Assembly (NCBI GenBank): GCA_024225275.1
Contig: JAAEMS010000250.1
Location: forward strand, 1 to 61,921
DNA from: Actinomycetes bacterium
GTDB taxonomy: Bacteria; Actinomycetota; Acidimicrobiia; Acidimicrobiales; JAAEMS01
DNA length: 61,921 nt
Direction of reading: 5' to 3'
The notes under the pieces: generated by a model
What the model was told of the DNA's origin: nothing
Databases searched by the model: none
What the model saw: the letters and a program-made list of their open reading frames with translations, nothing else
Position numbers and translations under genes: made by a program
Shown here: piece by piece, positions 35,922 through 45,142 of the stretch
How positions within the stretch are numbered: position 1 is the stretch's first letter
Layout of the letters: every line of letters starts with the position of its first letter

Positions 35922-38053
35922 CTCTTTCGAGCAGGTTGACGGTCGATCCGCCGGGGCAGGCCGAAACCACCCACGCCCTGGACCCTGTCTTCTTGATCGC
36001 GGCCGTCGCGTCGATGCTCCTCGCGTCCGGGGTCCGGGGCCCGCTCAGTGCTGCGCTGTTGGGGGTCGCCATCATCCTATTCCCCGGCGTGCTCGTCGTC
36101 CGGGCGCTCCGCCCGATCGATGAGATCGAACGGATCGTCACGATCGTCTCGTTGAGCATCGTCGGCTGGATGCTCGTTGCCCACGCGTTGCTCACGATCG
36201 GTTGGTGGCATCCCGAGGCCGTCGCTTCAGCCGCGCTGGCCGTGTTCGCGCTGATCCGACTCACCGAACCGAATCGCCCGGCGCCCACACCGTTCGATTG
36301 GCGCTTGCTCGCCCACCCCCAACTGGCCGTGTCAGTCACAGCACTGGTGCTGTGGGGGTGGTCAGTGCATCACCTCGACGTGTCCGACATCGGCATGATC
36401 GGCCTGGCAGAGAAGCTCCCGATGCTGTGGTTCGTTGCGTTCGGCCTTGCGGTGGTGGGTGCGGCCCACGCCGCGACTTCACCTCGGACAACCACCATCC
36501 GCCTGGTCGTCAGCGTGATCCCCGTGCTCGTCGTCGTCTACGGCACGACTGCCCTGACCACGAGCACGATCCGCTACCCGTGGGCCTACAAGCATGTCGG
36601 GGTCATCAGGCTTCTCGACGAGACCGGGCGGCTGCACCCGGACATCGACATCTACAACAACTTCTCCGGCTTCTTCGGACTGTTCGCACTTGTCCGTGGC
36701 GCAACCGGCGTCGACCCGACCTCCTATGCGGCATGGGCGCAGTTGGTGGGCGAGGCGTTCGTACTCGTAGCGGTCGGCTATCTCGTGCACCGAGTCACCC
36801 GCAGCGTCCGTGTCGCCTACCTGGCCGCCGTCCTGTACATCCTGACCAACTGGGTCGGGCAGAACTACTTCGCAGCCCAGACTCTCGGATCGTTCCTCTC
36901 ACTGGTGACCCTCGGGCTGATCTGGAGTTGGCTCCGGCAGGAGCGACGGCCCCGATCGCCGGCGGCTGCCGGTGAACCATGGACCCCGCCAAGAGCGCCG
37001 ACGACCGTCGACCGCCGGCTCCTGGCGCGACGGCGGGCCGCCATCGCGCTCGTGTTCCTCGGCCTGCTCATGGTGCACCCGCTGACCCCGGTCGTCGTCC
37101 TCGGCGCCGTGGGGGCTGCCGGCGTCATCGGGTGGGTACGCGACCGGTGGTTGCTCGTAGCACTATTCGTCGTCGGCGCATTGTGGCTGACCCGGTCGGC
37201 CACGTACTTCGCGGCACAGGGCTTCGACCTCGATTTCGGAGGCAACCTATTCGACAACGCTGCCGGCAACAAGGACATCAACCACGCCCCCGCCGATGCC
37301 ACCCTGATCAGCAGCATCACACAGTACTTCTCCTTGACGGTCTGGCTCCTGGCGGCGATCGGCGGCTTCGTGGCGTCATGGGCGCGACGCCGCATCGGAG
37401 CGCTCGTCCTCCTGGCGGTGATCCCGTTCGGGATCCTGCTCGTTCAATCCTACGGCGGCGAGGCGATCTATCGGGTCTACCTCTACTCGCTGCCTCTGAT
37501 GACCGCTCTCATCGCGTGGGGGATCATCGCGAGCGCGCCGGTTGACCGCCGCCAACGGCTGCCTCAGCCCACGGTGTTGGCCTCGATCCTGTGCCTTGCG
37601 ATCGGATTCGGGTTCGTCGTGGTCCACTTCGGCCGAGAACGCATCAATCAGGTCGGCCCGGCCGAGGTCGAGATGGACACCTACGTCCACGAGCAGCTCG
37701 AGGGCCCGGCACTGCTCGCCCAGTTCGCCGGCGGGTACCCGGAGAAGAGCGGTGCCCGCTACGCGGTGTTCCAGGCTTCCGACACGTACACGCCGTACAT
37801 CGCCGAGATGCTTGGTTCGCAAGCGACCTTGCCGCCGCCGTCAGACCTGGAGCAAGTCGCCGACGACCTCGTCGCGCTCACCCCGGGAACCGCCTACGTC
37901 GCCGTCAGCCCGGGAATGATCGATGAGCTCGCCGTGCTCGGGACGTTCCCCGTGCGCTCAACCGCTGAGGCCGCCGACTTTCTTGCGTCGAGCCCGAGGT
38001 TCGAGCTGGTCAGACGCATCGAGGACACCTACCTGTTCGAGGTCCTGCGATGA
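35912..38053 (+). CDS. Polytopic membrane protein of the polysaccharide cluster
   Basis: A 713-aa protein with about 12-14 predicted membrane helices through residue 560, followed by a soluble C-terminal domain of about 140 residues. The N-terminal part resembles bacterial membrane glycosyltransferase or O-antigen-type proteins in topology; I see no firm family motif. GTG 35912 overlaps the previous gene by 10 bp. An uncharged stretch of helices with 'NNFSGFFGLFALVRG' in an outer loop is reminiscent of GT-C enzymes. Role: sugar transfer or polymerisation at the outer face (inference). Confidence 0.7.
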   Translation: MGLTLSSRLTVDPPGQAETTHALDPVFLIAAVASMLLASGVRGPLSAALLGVAIILFPGVLVVRALRPIDEIERIVTIVSLSIVGWMLVAHALLTIGWWHPEAVASAALAVFALIRLTEPNRPAPTPFDWRLLAHPQLAVSVTALVLWGWSVHHLDVSDIGMIGLAEKLPMLWFVAFGLAVVGAAHAATSPRTTTIRLVVSVIPVLVVVYGTTALTTSTIRYPWAYKHVGVIRLLDETGRLHPDIDIYNNFSGFFGLFALVRGATGVDPTSYAAWAQLVGEAFVLVAVGYLVHRVTRSVRVAYLAAVLYILTNWVGQNYFAAQTLGSFLSLVTLGLIWSWLRQERRPRSPAAAGEPWTPPRAPTTVDRRLLARRRAAIALVFLGLLMVHPLTPVVVLGAVGAAGVIGWVRDRWLLVALFVVGALWLTRSATYFAAQGFDLDFGGNLFDNAAGNKDINHAPADATLISSITQYFSLTVWLLAAIGGFVASWARRRIGALVLLAVIPFGILLVQSYGGEAIYRVYLYSLPLMTALIAWGIIASAPVDRRQRLPQPTVLASILCLAIGFGFVVVHFGRERINQVGPAEVEMDTYVHEQLEGPALLAQFAGGYPEKSGARYAVFQASDTYTPYIAEMLGSQATLPPPSDLEQVADDLVALTPGTAYVAVSPGMIDELAVLGTFPVRSTAEAADFLASSPRFELVRRIEDTYLFEVLR

Positions 38054-38095
38054 CGGTCCCGATCACCCCCACTCGAGCAACACAATGGAGACTCG

Positions 38096-39334
38096 ATGTA
38101 CCCGACAGCCTGTGACGGTCGCGGTCCGACCCTCACCGCCGACCAGGGACCGCTCGTGGTCGGAACCCTGGACGTGGAAACCGGCCGCTTCGACCAGCGC
38201 GAGGCCACCGAGCCGTCACAACGGCCTACCCGGGCATTCATCCTGCTCCGCAGCAATGGGTGGCCGATAGGAGTCGACGTGCTGCCCCTGACCGGTGATC
38301 GGGGATTCGAGGAGATCGGACGTCAGCTCGTTGCCGAGAGCGCACCGAGCCCAGCCCGCGCTGTCGCGCCAGCGGGCCCGATCTCGGTGGTCGTGTGCAC
38401 TCGCAACCGGGCCGCGCTACTGCGACGGAACCTCCCCCACCTAGTGGGGATGGTCGGAGCCCAGAACGAGCTGATCGTTGTCGACAACGCTCCACGGGAC
38501 GACTCGACCGCCGCCGTCGTCGCCGACTTCGGCGATCGCGTTCGTCACATCGTCGAGCCGACACCGGGGCTGGCACGCGCCAGGAACTGCGGTCTGGACG
38601 CGGCGGCGCACCCCTATGTGTTGTTCACCGACGATGACATCGAACCCGAGCCATCGTGGCTCGACGTGATCGGGGCAACCTTCGCCGCCCATCCTGGCGC
38701 GGTCTGTGTCAGCGGCGCAGTGTTGCCCATGTCGCTCAGCACTCCGGCCGAACTGCGATTCCAGGAGTTCGGGGGGTACGTCGCAGACTTCTGCGAGACC
38801 GCGTACCACCTCACAATGAACCCGTCCCCTTCCGAGCTGTTCCCATTTCAACCCCGCCTGCTCGGCACGGGGGCGAACATGGCGTTCCGCGCCGAGGCCC
38901 TACGCTCGATCGGCGGGTTCGACACGGCGCTCGGTGCCGGCACCGCGGCTCGCGGCGGCGAGGACATCGATGTGGCGGTCCGTCTTCTGATGGGGGGGCA
39001 CCTGATCGTGCGCCAGCCAGCGGCCGTCGTGTGGCACGCATCGCTGACCACCGACGAGGAGTTGCTGGCCCAGATTGAGGCGTACGGGTGCGGTCTGGCC
39101 GCGGCGTTCGCCAAGTTCCTGTCGCAGAGGTCGACCATGGGGGCGGTCCTTCGGCGGTTGCCGGTTGGGGTTCGGACCGCCTTGTCCGACAACTCCGCGA
39201 AGAACAACCGACGCTCCCACAGCTATCCGGCCGAGCTCCGACGCGCCGAGCTGCGTGGCATGGGTATGGGCCTCTTCGCCTACCACAAGTCGCGGCGCCA
39301 CCAACGCGAAATCGAGAAGGTCAGGAACGGATGA
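38096..39334 (+). CDS. Family 2 glycosyltransferase with N-terminal extension
   Basis: A 412-aa GT2 enzyme. Residues 1-95 are an extra domain without recognised motif. The catalytic domain begins 'ISVVVCTRNRAALLRRNL', with 'LIVVDNAPRDDST', 'YVLFTDDDIEPEPSWL' (metal motif) and 'GTGANMAFRAEALRSIGGF', then 'RGGEDIDVAVRL'. This is the pattern of mycofactocin-type or rhamnosyltransferase-like GT2 proteins. ATG 38096 lies 42 bp behind the membrane-protein gene. It overlaps the deacetylase gene by 4 bp. Confidence 0.86.
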   Translation: MYPTACDGRGPTLTADQGPLVVGTLDVETGRFDQREATEPSQRPTRAFILLRSNGWPIGVDVLPLTGDRGFEEIGRQLVAESAPSPARAVAPAGPISVVVCTRNRAALLRRNLPHLVGMVGAQNELIVVDNAPRDDSTAAVVADFGDRVRHIVEPTPGLARARNCGLDAAAHPYVLFTDDDIEPEPSWLDVIGATFAAHPGAVCVSGAVLPMSLSTPAELRFQEFGGYVADFCETAYHLTMNPSPSELFPFQPRLLGTGANMAFRAEALRSIGGFDTALGAGTAARGGEDIDVAVRLLMGGHLIVRQPAAVVWHASLTTDEELLAQIEAYGCGLAAAFAKFLSQRSTMGAVLRRLPVGVRTALSDNSAKNNRRSHSYPAELRRAELRGMGMGLFAYHKSRRHQREIEKVRNG

Positions 39335-40122
39335 CGCCAATCCCGATCCTGCTGTACCACTCGGTCGGCCACACACGCTCCCCGACCTACCGACGCTGGT
39401 GTGTCGAGCCGTCGCTGTTCCGGGAGCACGTCGACGCGGTGTTCGACGCTGGGTACGAGCCGCTCACCGTCAGTCAGCTGGTCGACGCGATGGACCACGA
39501 CGAGGTACCGACCCGACCGATCGTGCTCACGTTCGACGACGGGCTGGCCGACTTCGTCGAGCACGCCGCCCCGGTCCTTGGCGACCGGGGGATCGTATCG
39601 ACGATGTACGTGGTCTCCGGCCATGTCGGCGGATCATCCCAGTGGTTGTCGATCGCGGGCGAGAGTCAACGGCCGATGATGACCTGGTCCGACCTGACCG
39701 ACATCGCGCACGCCGGCCACGAGATCGGCGCCCACACGCGGACTCATCCCGAGCTCGATGTCCTCCGTCGAGACCACGCCAGAGCCGAGATCGAGGAGTC
39801 CAGAGCCGAGATCGAGGCCGGGACCGGGCGGGCCGTCCGATCGTTCGCCTACCCGCACGGCTACCACTCGGGGGCGACAGTCCAGGCGACCGGAGCGGCG
39901 GGATTCGATTCGGCCTGTGCGGTCAAGAACCGGTGGAGCTGGGTGGGTGAGCGTCGCGACGCGCTGTCACGCATCGTCGTCGACGGCCACACCCCACCCG
40001 AGCAGCTGGTGCACCGCCTGGCTCGTCCGCCGGCAACGCCCGAACGACAGCCACACCTACGCCGACTCGGGTGGCGTCAGCTCAGACGGATTCAACGGGT
40101 CCGCGCGATCCGAGCGTCATGA
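39331..40122 (+). CDS. Polysaccharide deacetylase (NodB/CE4 family)
   Basis: A 263-aa carbohydrate esterase. 'PILLYHSVG' is the usual beginning; 'LTFDDGLADF' is motif 1 (catalytic Asp pair), 'GAHTRTHPELD' is motif 2 with the two zinc His, and 'SFAYPHGYHS' is motif 3. No signal peptide is visible, so it may act in the cytoplasm or be exported otherwise. It likely removes acetyl groups from N-acetyl sugars in the polymer. ATG 39331 overlaps the glycosyltransferase stop. Confidence 0.9.
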   Translation: MTPIPILLYHSVGHTRSPTYRRWCVEPSLFREHVDAVFDAGYEPLTVSQLVDAMDHDEVPTRPIVLTFDDGLADFVEHAAPVLGDRGIVSTMYVVSGHVGGSSQWLSIAGESQRPMMTWSDLTDIAHAGHEIGAHTRTHPELDVLRRDHARAEIEESRAEIEAGTGRAVRSFAYPHGYHSGATVQATGAAGFDSACAVKNRWSWVGERRDALSRIVVDGHTPPEQLVHRLARPPATPERQPHLRRLGWRQLRRIQRVRAIRAS

Positions 40123-41075
40123 GAAGCCTCGTACGGGTATTCGCGGCCATCTCCTCACTGTCGCTGATTGCGTGCTCGACCAGCGACATCGACCGAAGCG
40201 CAACTCAGGTAGACGAGGAAGCAAGCTCGGACGACGGTCAGCGCCCGGACAACGCAAGCACGACGGTGCTGGGATCGACCGCACCTACCAGTTCCGTATC
40301 CCGCACGACCGAGTCACCGAGCTCGAAGCTCGCCGTGCCGGAGGGTGGGGACTGGGAAATTGTGTTCTTCGACGATTTCAACGGCGACACGCTGCGGGAT
40401 GACTGGAACACCTGTCACTGGTGGCAAGTTGACGGCGGCTGCACGATCGGGTCCAATGACGAGCAGCAATGGTACCGACCCGAAGCGGTGTCACTAGGCG
40501 AGGGCGACCTCCGCCTGAGGGCGACGGCCGATCCGCAGCTCACCACCGACGGCGACTCTCTCCCTTTCCGCTCCGGCATGGTGACCACCGGGCCGGTCGA
40601 TGACTCCGACGAGACGTCCTCGTTCGCGTTCACCTACGGAGAGGTATCGGTTCGTGCGATGGTGCCCACAGGGGACGGCACCTGGCCGGCTGTCTGGCTG
40701 CTGTCGGCCGACAAGACCAGCCTTCCGGAGATTGACATCGTCGAGTGGCACGGGAATCGCCCGGATCTCGTCACCTCCCACGTCCACAACCGCGTCGAGG
40801 GTGAGCGCGCCACCGAACGGGTTGAGTCGAGCGTCGAGGATTTCGCCGGCGAGTGGCACGTCTTCAGGGCAACCTGGCTGCCCGACCGCGTGGTGTTCGC
40901 AATCGATGGCGTCGAGACGGGGCGGGTGACCGACCCGAGCCTCATCCCCAGCACGCCGATGTACCTCGTGGCCAACCTCGCCTTGGGGGGCCCGGCCGGG
41001 CCGGTCGACGACGACAGGCTGCCACTGACGTTCCGGATCGACGAGATAGTCGTGAGCAAGTGGAGCGGAACATGA
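40119..41075 (+). CDS. Glycoside hydrolase family 16 lipoprotein
   Basis: A 318-aa secreted enzyme. A lipoprotein signal ends in 'SLIACS', followed by a Ser/Thr-rich linker of about 50 residues. The GH16 domain starts near residue 75 ('WEIVFFDDFNGDTLRDDWNT'); the catalytic motif is 'PEIDIVEWHG' (E-x-D-x-x-E) near 204. 'TWPAVWLL' and 'YLVANLALGG' are conserved substrate-cleft strands. Placed inside a polysaccharide operon, it may trim or release the polymer. ATG overlaps the deacetylase stop (ATGA). Confidence 0.9.
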   Translation: MRSLVRVFAAISSLSLIACSTSDIDRSATQVDEEASSDDGQRPDNASTTVLGSTAPTSSVSRTTESPSSKLAVPEGGDWEIVFFDDFNGDTLRDDWNTCHWWQVDGGCTIGSNDEQQWYRPEAVSLGEGDLRLRATADPQLTTDGDSLPFRSGMVTTGPVDDSDETSSFAFTYGEVSVRAMVPTGDGTWPAVWLLSADKTSLPEIDIVEWHGNRPDLVTSHVHNRVEGERATERVESSVEDFAGEWHVFRATWLPDRVVFAIDGVETGRVTDPSLIPSTPMYLVANLALGGPAGPVDDDRLPLTFRIDEIVVSKWSGT

Positions 41076-42139
41076 TCCTCGACGACGAAACGATGGGGGT
41101 CGTGCCCGCTCCAGAGGTGACGCCCGCCGGCCGGGACGAGTGGGCGGCGATTGCCGCGTCAGATCCAAAGGCGCTTCCCGAGCAGACCCCGCAGTGGACC
41201 GAAGCGATCTGTGACAAGTCCGCCTATGTCGATCTCAGCCGTTGCTACCGGTTCGCCGACGGGCGGCGTTTCGTCCTCCCCCTCGTGGCCCGGCGGAGAA
41301 CACCGCGCGCCGGGGCGCAGCTATGGTCGTTCCCCAACGCCTGGGGGATCGGCGGCCCGGTGGGCAGGGGCCTCGACCGTCATGTTGTCGACCACATCAC
41401 GGCCGACCTCCGCGGCATGGGTGCCGCTCGGGTATCGATCCGCATCGACCCGACCGACGACGCTCATTGGCGGCATCTTGCCGACGACGGCGCGACCGTC
41501 GTTGTCGAGCGAACCGCGCACATCGCCGAGCTGGGCGACGGCGCCGCGACGCATCTCGCCGGGCTCTCGAGGCAGACGAGGTTCAATATCCGCAAGGCGC
41601 AGCGCCGGGGAGTCCGTGTCGAGACCAGCACCGGCGGGGCCCTCCTCGAGGACCACTACAAGCTGTTCTTGGGTTCGGTCGACCGCTGGGCCGGTCACCA
41701 GCACGAACCGCTCGTGATGGCTCGATGGCGCGCCGCTCGCCGCGACCCCCTCAGCAAGCTCCGGCGGATCGGTGAACACCTCGGCGGGCGTTTCTGCGTG
41801 ATCGTCGGCTATGTCGGCGACCGACCGGCGGCATCGGCAATCGTCCTGCTCGGCGCGACGACTCGCTACACGCGGGGCGCCATCGACCCCGAGATCGTGC
41901 GCGGGACAAACGCCAATGACGCCGTCCACTGGCGGGCGCTTGAGATCGCGTACGAACATGGCGCCCGCCGGTACAACATGGGCGAGAGCGGCTCGGCCGA
42001 CGGCCTGGCCCGCTTCAAGGAGCGCTTCGGCGCGGTCGCCGTCCCCCACGGCGAGTACCGCTTCGAGCGGTTCCCGATCACGGCCCTCGATCGGGCGGCT
42101 CGGGGGCTGGTCAAACGTACCGTGGGGTTCAAGGACTGA
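41072..42139 (+). CDS. FemAB/GNAT-fold acyl- or aminoacyl-transferase-like protein
   Basis: A 355-aa double-GNAT-fold protein like the BcsL/CelD and FemAB families. 'RRFVLPLVARR', 'FPNAWGIGGPVG', 'GLSRQTRFNIRKAQRRGVRV' (Arg-rich helix typical of the family), 'FCVIVGYVGDRPAASAIVLL' and 'NDAVHWRALEIAYEHGARRYNMGES' are visible. It probably adds an acyl or amino acid group to the polysaccharide or its lipid precursor. ATG 41072 overlaps the GH16 stop; its own stop overlaps the flippase start (TGATG). Confidence 0.8.
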   Translation: MILDDETMGVVPAPEVTPAGRDEWAAIAASDPKALPEQTPQWTEAICDKSAYVDLSRCYRFADGRRFVLPLVARRRTPRAGAQLWSFPNAWGIGGPVGRGLDRHVVDHITADLRGMGAARVSIRIDPTDDAHWRHLADDGATVVVERTAHIAELGDGAATHLAGLSRQTRFNIRKAQRRGVRVETSTGGALLEDHYKLFLGSVDRWAGHQHEPLVMARWRAARRDPLSKLRRIGEHLGGRFCVIVGYVGDRPAASAIVLLGATTRYTRGAIDPEIVRGTNANDAVHWRALEIAYEHGARRYNMGESGSADGLARFKERFGAVAVPHGEYRFERFPITALDRAARGLVKRTVGFKD

Positions 42140-44496
42140 TGAATCACCCGTCGGACGATCGCATGACCCAGAACGCCACGGCCCTCGTGATGAGCTCGAT
42201 GATCAGCTCCGCTCTCGGGCTGCTGTTCTGGGGGGTTGCCGCTCGTGTCCTCCCCACCAACGATGTCGGTTCCGGCACCGCCATCGTCACGTCAATCGTT
42301 CTGCTCGGCAACCTCGCCACGATCGGGCTACGCAATGGGCTCATCAGGTTCATGAGCTCGTCCGGTAGGAACGCCGGTCACTTCATCACGTCCAGTTATC
42401 TCCTCTGCGCCACAGTCGCGCTCTTCATCGCGGTCGGCTTCGCCTACGGCACGCCGTGGTGGGCGCGCGATCTCACGATCCTCCGGCACGATAGGCTCGC
42501 CGGCCTCGCTTTCGCCGCCGGAACGGTGGTCTGGACGCTGTTCATCCTCCAGGACAGTGTGTTGATCGGGCTGCGACGAGCGATCTGGGTGCCAATCGAG
42601 AACATCGTGTACTCGGTGGTCAAGCTGGTCCTGTTGATCGGGCTCCTCGCCACCGGCGCTTGGGCGCTCCCGCTCTCGTGGTGCATCCCCGCCCTCGTGC
42701 TGATTGTGCCGGTCAACCTGCTGGTCTTCGGGCGGTTGATGCCCGGTCAAGAACACGGGACCGACGGGGCGGCCTTCACGCCCATGGCGATCGCCCGCTT
42801 CTCGATCGGTGACTTCGGTGCCGACATGATCCGGCTGCTGGGCGCCGAGGTGGTGGTGCTGGTCGTGCTCGGCATGCGCGGGCTGGAGGACACGGCGTAC
42901 GTATTCTTCGCGATCACGATCGCGTCATCGGGGCAGCTGGTGACGAACAATATCGTGACTGCGTTCGTCGCCGAGTCCGCGGCCCGACCAGCCTTCGGGG
43001 TCGAGCTCGCGCGGAGGGCCGGCGTCAACATCGCCCGCCTGATCGTGCCCGGAGCGTTGATCGGTGCGCTCGCCGCTCCGCTCCTGCTCGGGGCTCTCGG
43101 TTCGGACTACGCCGACAACGGGACATCGCTGTTGCGACTGCTCATGCTCGACTCGATCCCGCTGGCGGTCGCTGCGCTCGCGGCCGGCTGGGCGCGGTTC
43201 CAGCAGGCAGCAGGGTCGATGGTGGCCATCTCCCTCGGTGCCGCCGCCGCGCCCCTGTGCGGGGCTGTGGTGTTGGCGCCCCCCTTTGGAGTGGACGCGA
43301 TCGGATGGTCAGCGTTGGTCGGCCACGCGGTCCTCGCCGCGTTGCTGCTCACCACCATCCTCCGACCGGTGATTTCTGCGAGCGATCGGTCAGGCAGAGA
43401 CGATTCGGCCGCACCCACCGGCGACCGCCACCTCGACACGGCGATCAGCTGGCTCGTGACGAGGCGGGGCGTGCTGCGACAGCAACGTCGGGCACGGATC
43501 GTGGCGACCATGCTGGACGAGCTCGACGTGACCCGCCAGGACCAACCACCCCTTGAGCCGCGCTGGCTCGTGCCGAGCGACAACGACACCGCAATCGTCA
43601 AGGTCGAGCACCCGCTGGCTCACAGGATCGTCAAGGTCGCGCTGTCCGACGCGGCGGCGCGAAGTCTGCTCCGCCACGGTGAGGCACTGGTCGACCTTCA
43701 CGCCCAAGCCGCCGGAACGACGGTCGACATGATGGTACCGACCTTGATCGAGGCGGGCGAGTGTGCCGGCCACCGTTTCGTGGTCGAGTCGGTCTGCCCA
43801 GGCCAGCCAGCGCTCGCCGCCGATCACAGCAGCCTGGTTGCCATCGCGGCGGCAGTGGAGCGCGTCCACCACCTCACCACGGCGACACGCTATGTCGACG
43901 ACGCGGCAACGCTCGATCTCGTCGGCGATCCGATCGCGACGCTCGCATCCGACCCGCGTCTGCGTTCCCGACACGATTCGCTCGACCGGCTCGGCGCTCT
44001 GCTCCGCGGGGCTCTCGCCGGCCGTCGCCTCGTCGTCGCCCGGACCCATGGAGACTGCTGGACGGGAAATGCGATGGTCGAGACCGCTCCCGGCTTCGTG
44101 GAGGTGACGGGACTGATCGACTGGGAGGACAGTCGTGCGCAGGGGGTGCCCGACACTGATTTCGCCCATCTCTGGTTGGCCGCTCAGGGTGAGCACATCG
44201 GCCGCACAACCGCAGCGGCAATCAGAGCCGATGACCCGGTGCCGATCTTCGCCGATCTCGGGGTCCATCCGCCCAACCCACACCTACCGCTCGACGTCAC
44301 CGTGCTCCTCGCCTGGCTCGGCCACGTCACTGCCGGGCTCAGCCGGGTGAGTCGCTTCGGTCTCGGCCGCTTCTGGCTCACCAACAATGTCGACCCGGTG
44401 CTCGACGTGACGAGAGAGTTCGATCCAAGTAGATGGGACGAGCGACGACTACCCCAATCACTCGAGAAAACGGGAGGTGCTGAGACCGATGCTTGA
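42139..44496 (+). CDS. Polysaccharide flippase fused to a C-terminal phosphotransferase domain
   Basis: A 785-aa fusion. Residues 1-about 420 form a 12-14-helix MATE/Wzx-like lipid-linked oligosaccharide exporter ('ALVMSSMISSALGLLFWGVA', 'PTNDVGSGTAIVTSIVLLGN'). After a linker, residues about 455-770 are a soluble APH/choline-kinase-fold domain: 'TAIVKVEHPLAHRIVKVA' (nucleotide-site lysine region), 'ARTHGDCWTGNAMV' (catalytic HGD..N near 636) and 'GLIDWEDSRAQG' (metal Asp near 662). Flippases are normally single-domain, about 450-500 aa. No stop or frame change separates the parts. The kinase half could phosphorylate the exported glycolipid or use a related substrate (inference). Confidence 0.82.
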   Translation: MNHPSDDRMTQNATALVMSSMISSALGLLFWGVAARVLPTNDVGSGTAIVTSIVLLGNLATIGLRNGLIRFMSSSGRNAGHFITSSYLLCATVALFIAVGFAYGTPWWARDLTILRHDRLAGLAFAAGTVVWTLFILQDSVLIGLRRAIWVPIENIVYSVVKLVLLIGLLATGAWALPLSWCIPALVLIVPVNLLVFGRLMPGQEHGTDGAAFTPMAIARFSIGDFGADMIRLLGAEVVVLVVLGMRGLEDTAYVFFAITIASSGQLVTNNIVTAFVAESAARPAFGVELARRAGVNIARLIVPGALIGALAAPLLLGALGSDYADNGTSLLRLLMLDSIPLAVAALAAGWARFQQAAGSMVAISLGAAAAPLCGAVVLAPPFGVDAIGWSALVGHAVLAALLLTTILRPVISASDRSGRDDSAAPTGDRHLDTAISWLVTRRGVLRQQRRARIVATMLDELDVTRQDQPPLEPRWLVPSDNDTAIVKVEHPLAHRIVKVALSDAAARSLLRHGEALVDLHAQAAGTTVDMMVPTLIEAGECAGHRFVVESVCPGQPALAADHSSLVAIAAAVERVHHLTTATRYVDDAATLDLVGDPIATLASDPRLRSRHDSLDRLGALLRGALAGRRLVVARTHGDCWTGNAMVETAPGFVEVTGLIDWEDSRAQGVPDTDFAHLWLAAQGEHIGRTTAAAIRADDPVPIFADLGVHPPNPHLPLDVTVLLAWLGHVTAGLSRVSRFGLGRFWLTNNVDPVLDVTREFDPSRWDERRLPQSLEKTGGAETDA

Positions 44497-45142
44497 TGAC
44501 ACTGGCGCTGAGCTCCCAGTCAGGAGGCGCGGATACGATCGGATCAAGGTCGACGCCTATGTCGCCACGTTGACCACCGAGATCGATCGGCTCGCCGCCG
44601 AGAACCGAGCCGTCCACCGCCGGCTCAGTACCGAGACCACCGACACCGAGTCGGTGGTCTCGCCAGCCACGACTGAGCACGAATCAACTCGCCTCGAGCT
44701 GGAGCAGATGGTCAAGGACGCCCGCGTCGCTCGTGACGGCGCCCTCGCCGAGTTGTCCGAAGCGAAGACCGAGCTCGAGCGAGTGACGGAGGCGACGCGA
44801 CGCCAGCACGAAGACGGTAGGGCGGCGGTCGAAGCGGCGCAGGTCGAGATCGTTCGGCTGGCTGAGGTGGCCAACGACGGCCCCGACGTGCACGACGTGC
44901 GCGTCGCAGTCGAGACAATGCGCATCGCCCGGGAACGGGTGCGGGGCGAGATCGAAACGGCGCGGGAACAGTTGGAGTGCCTGGTGCGTGCCCGGATCGA
45001 GGTTCACCGGGAACTCGCGGAGCTCGACGACACACTGCGGCGGTGGTTGCGGAGCGAGAGACGCAGGCGCCGTGTCGACGCTCGGGCCGCGCCTCCCGAC
45101 GAGACGAACGGGACCTTGAGGCGGGTGGGCCCGGGCGCGTGA
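44489..45142 (+). CDS. DivIVA-like coiled-coil protein
   Basis: A 217-aa protein at the end of the polysaccharide operon. The N-terminal 'VRRRGYDRIKVDAYVATLTT' and 'IDRLAAEN' fit the DivIVA/GpsB membrane-targeting motif. Residues 60-190 are coiled coil, and the tail is Arg-rich. ATG 44489 follows GGGAGG by about 10 bases; GTG 44477 is in frame and overlaps the previous gene further. Such proteins localise machinery to cell poles or septa, so it may place the polysaccharide machinery (inference). Confidence 0.72.
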   Translation: MLDDTGAELPVRRRGYDRIKVDAYVATLTTEIDRLAAENRAVHRRLSTETTDTESVVSPATTEHESTRLELEQMVKDARVARDGALAELSEAKTELERVTEATRRQHEDGRAAVEAAQVEIVRLAEVANDGPDVHDVRVAVETMRIARERVRGEIETAREQLECLVRARIEVHRELAELDDTLRRWLRSERRRRRVDARAAPPDETNGTLRRVGPGA

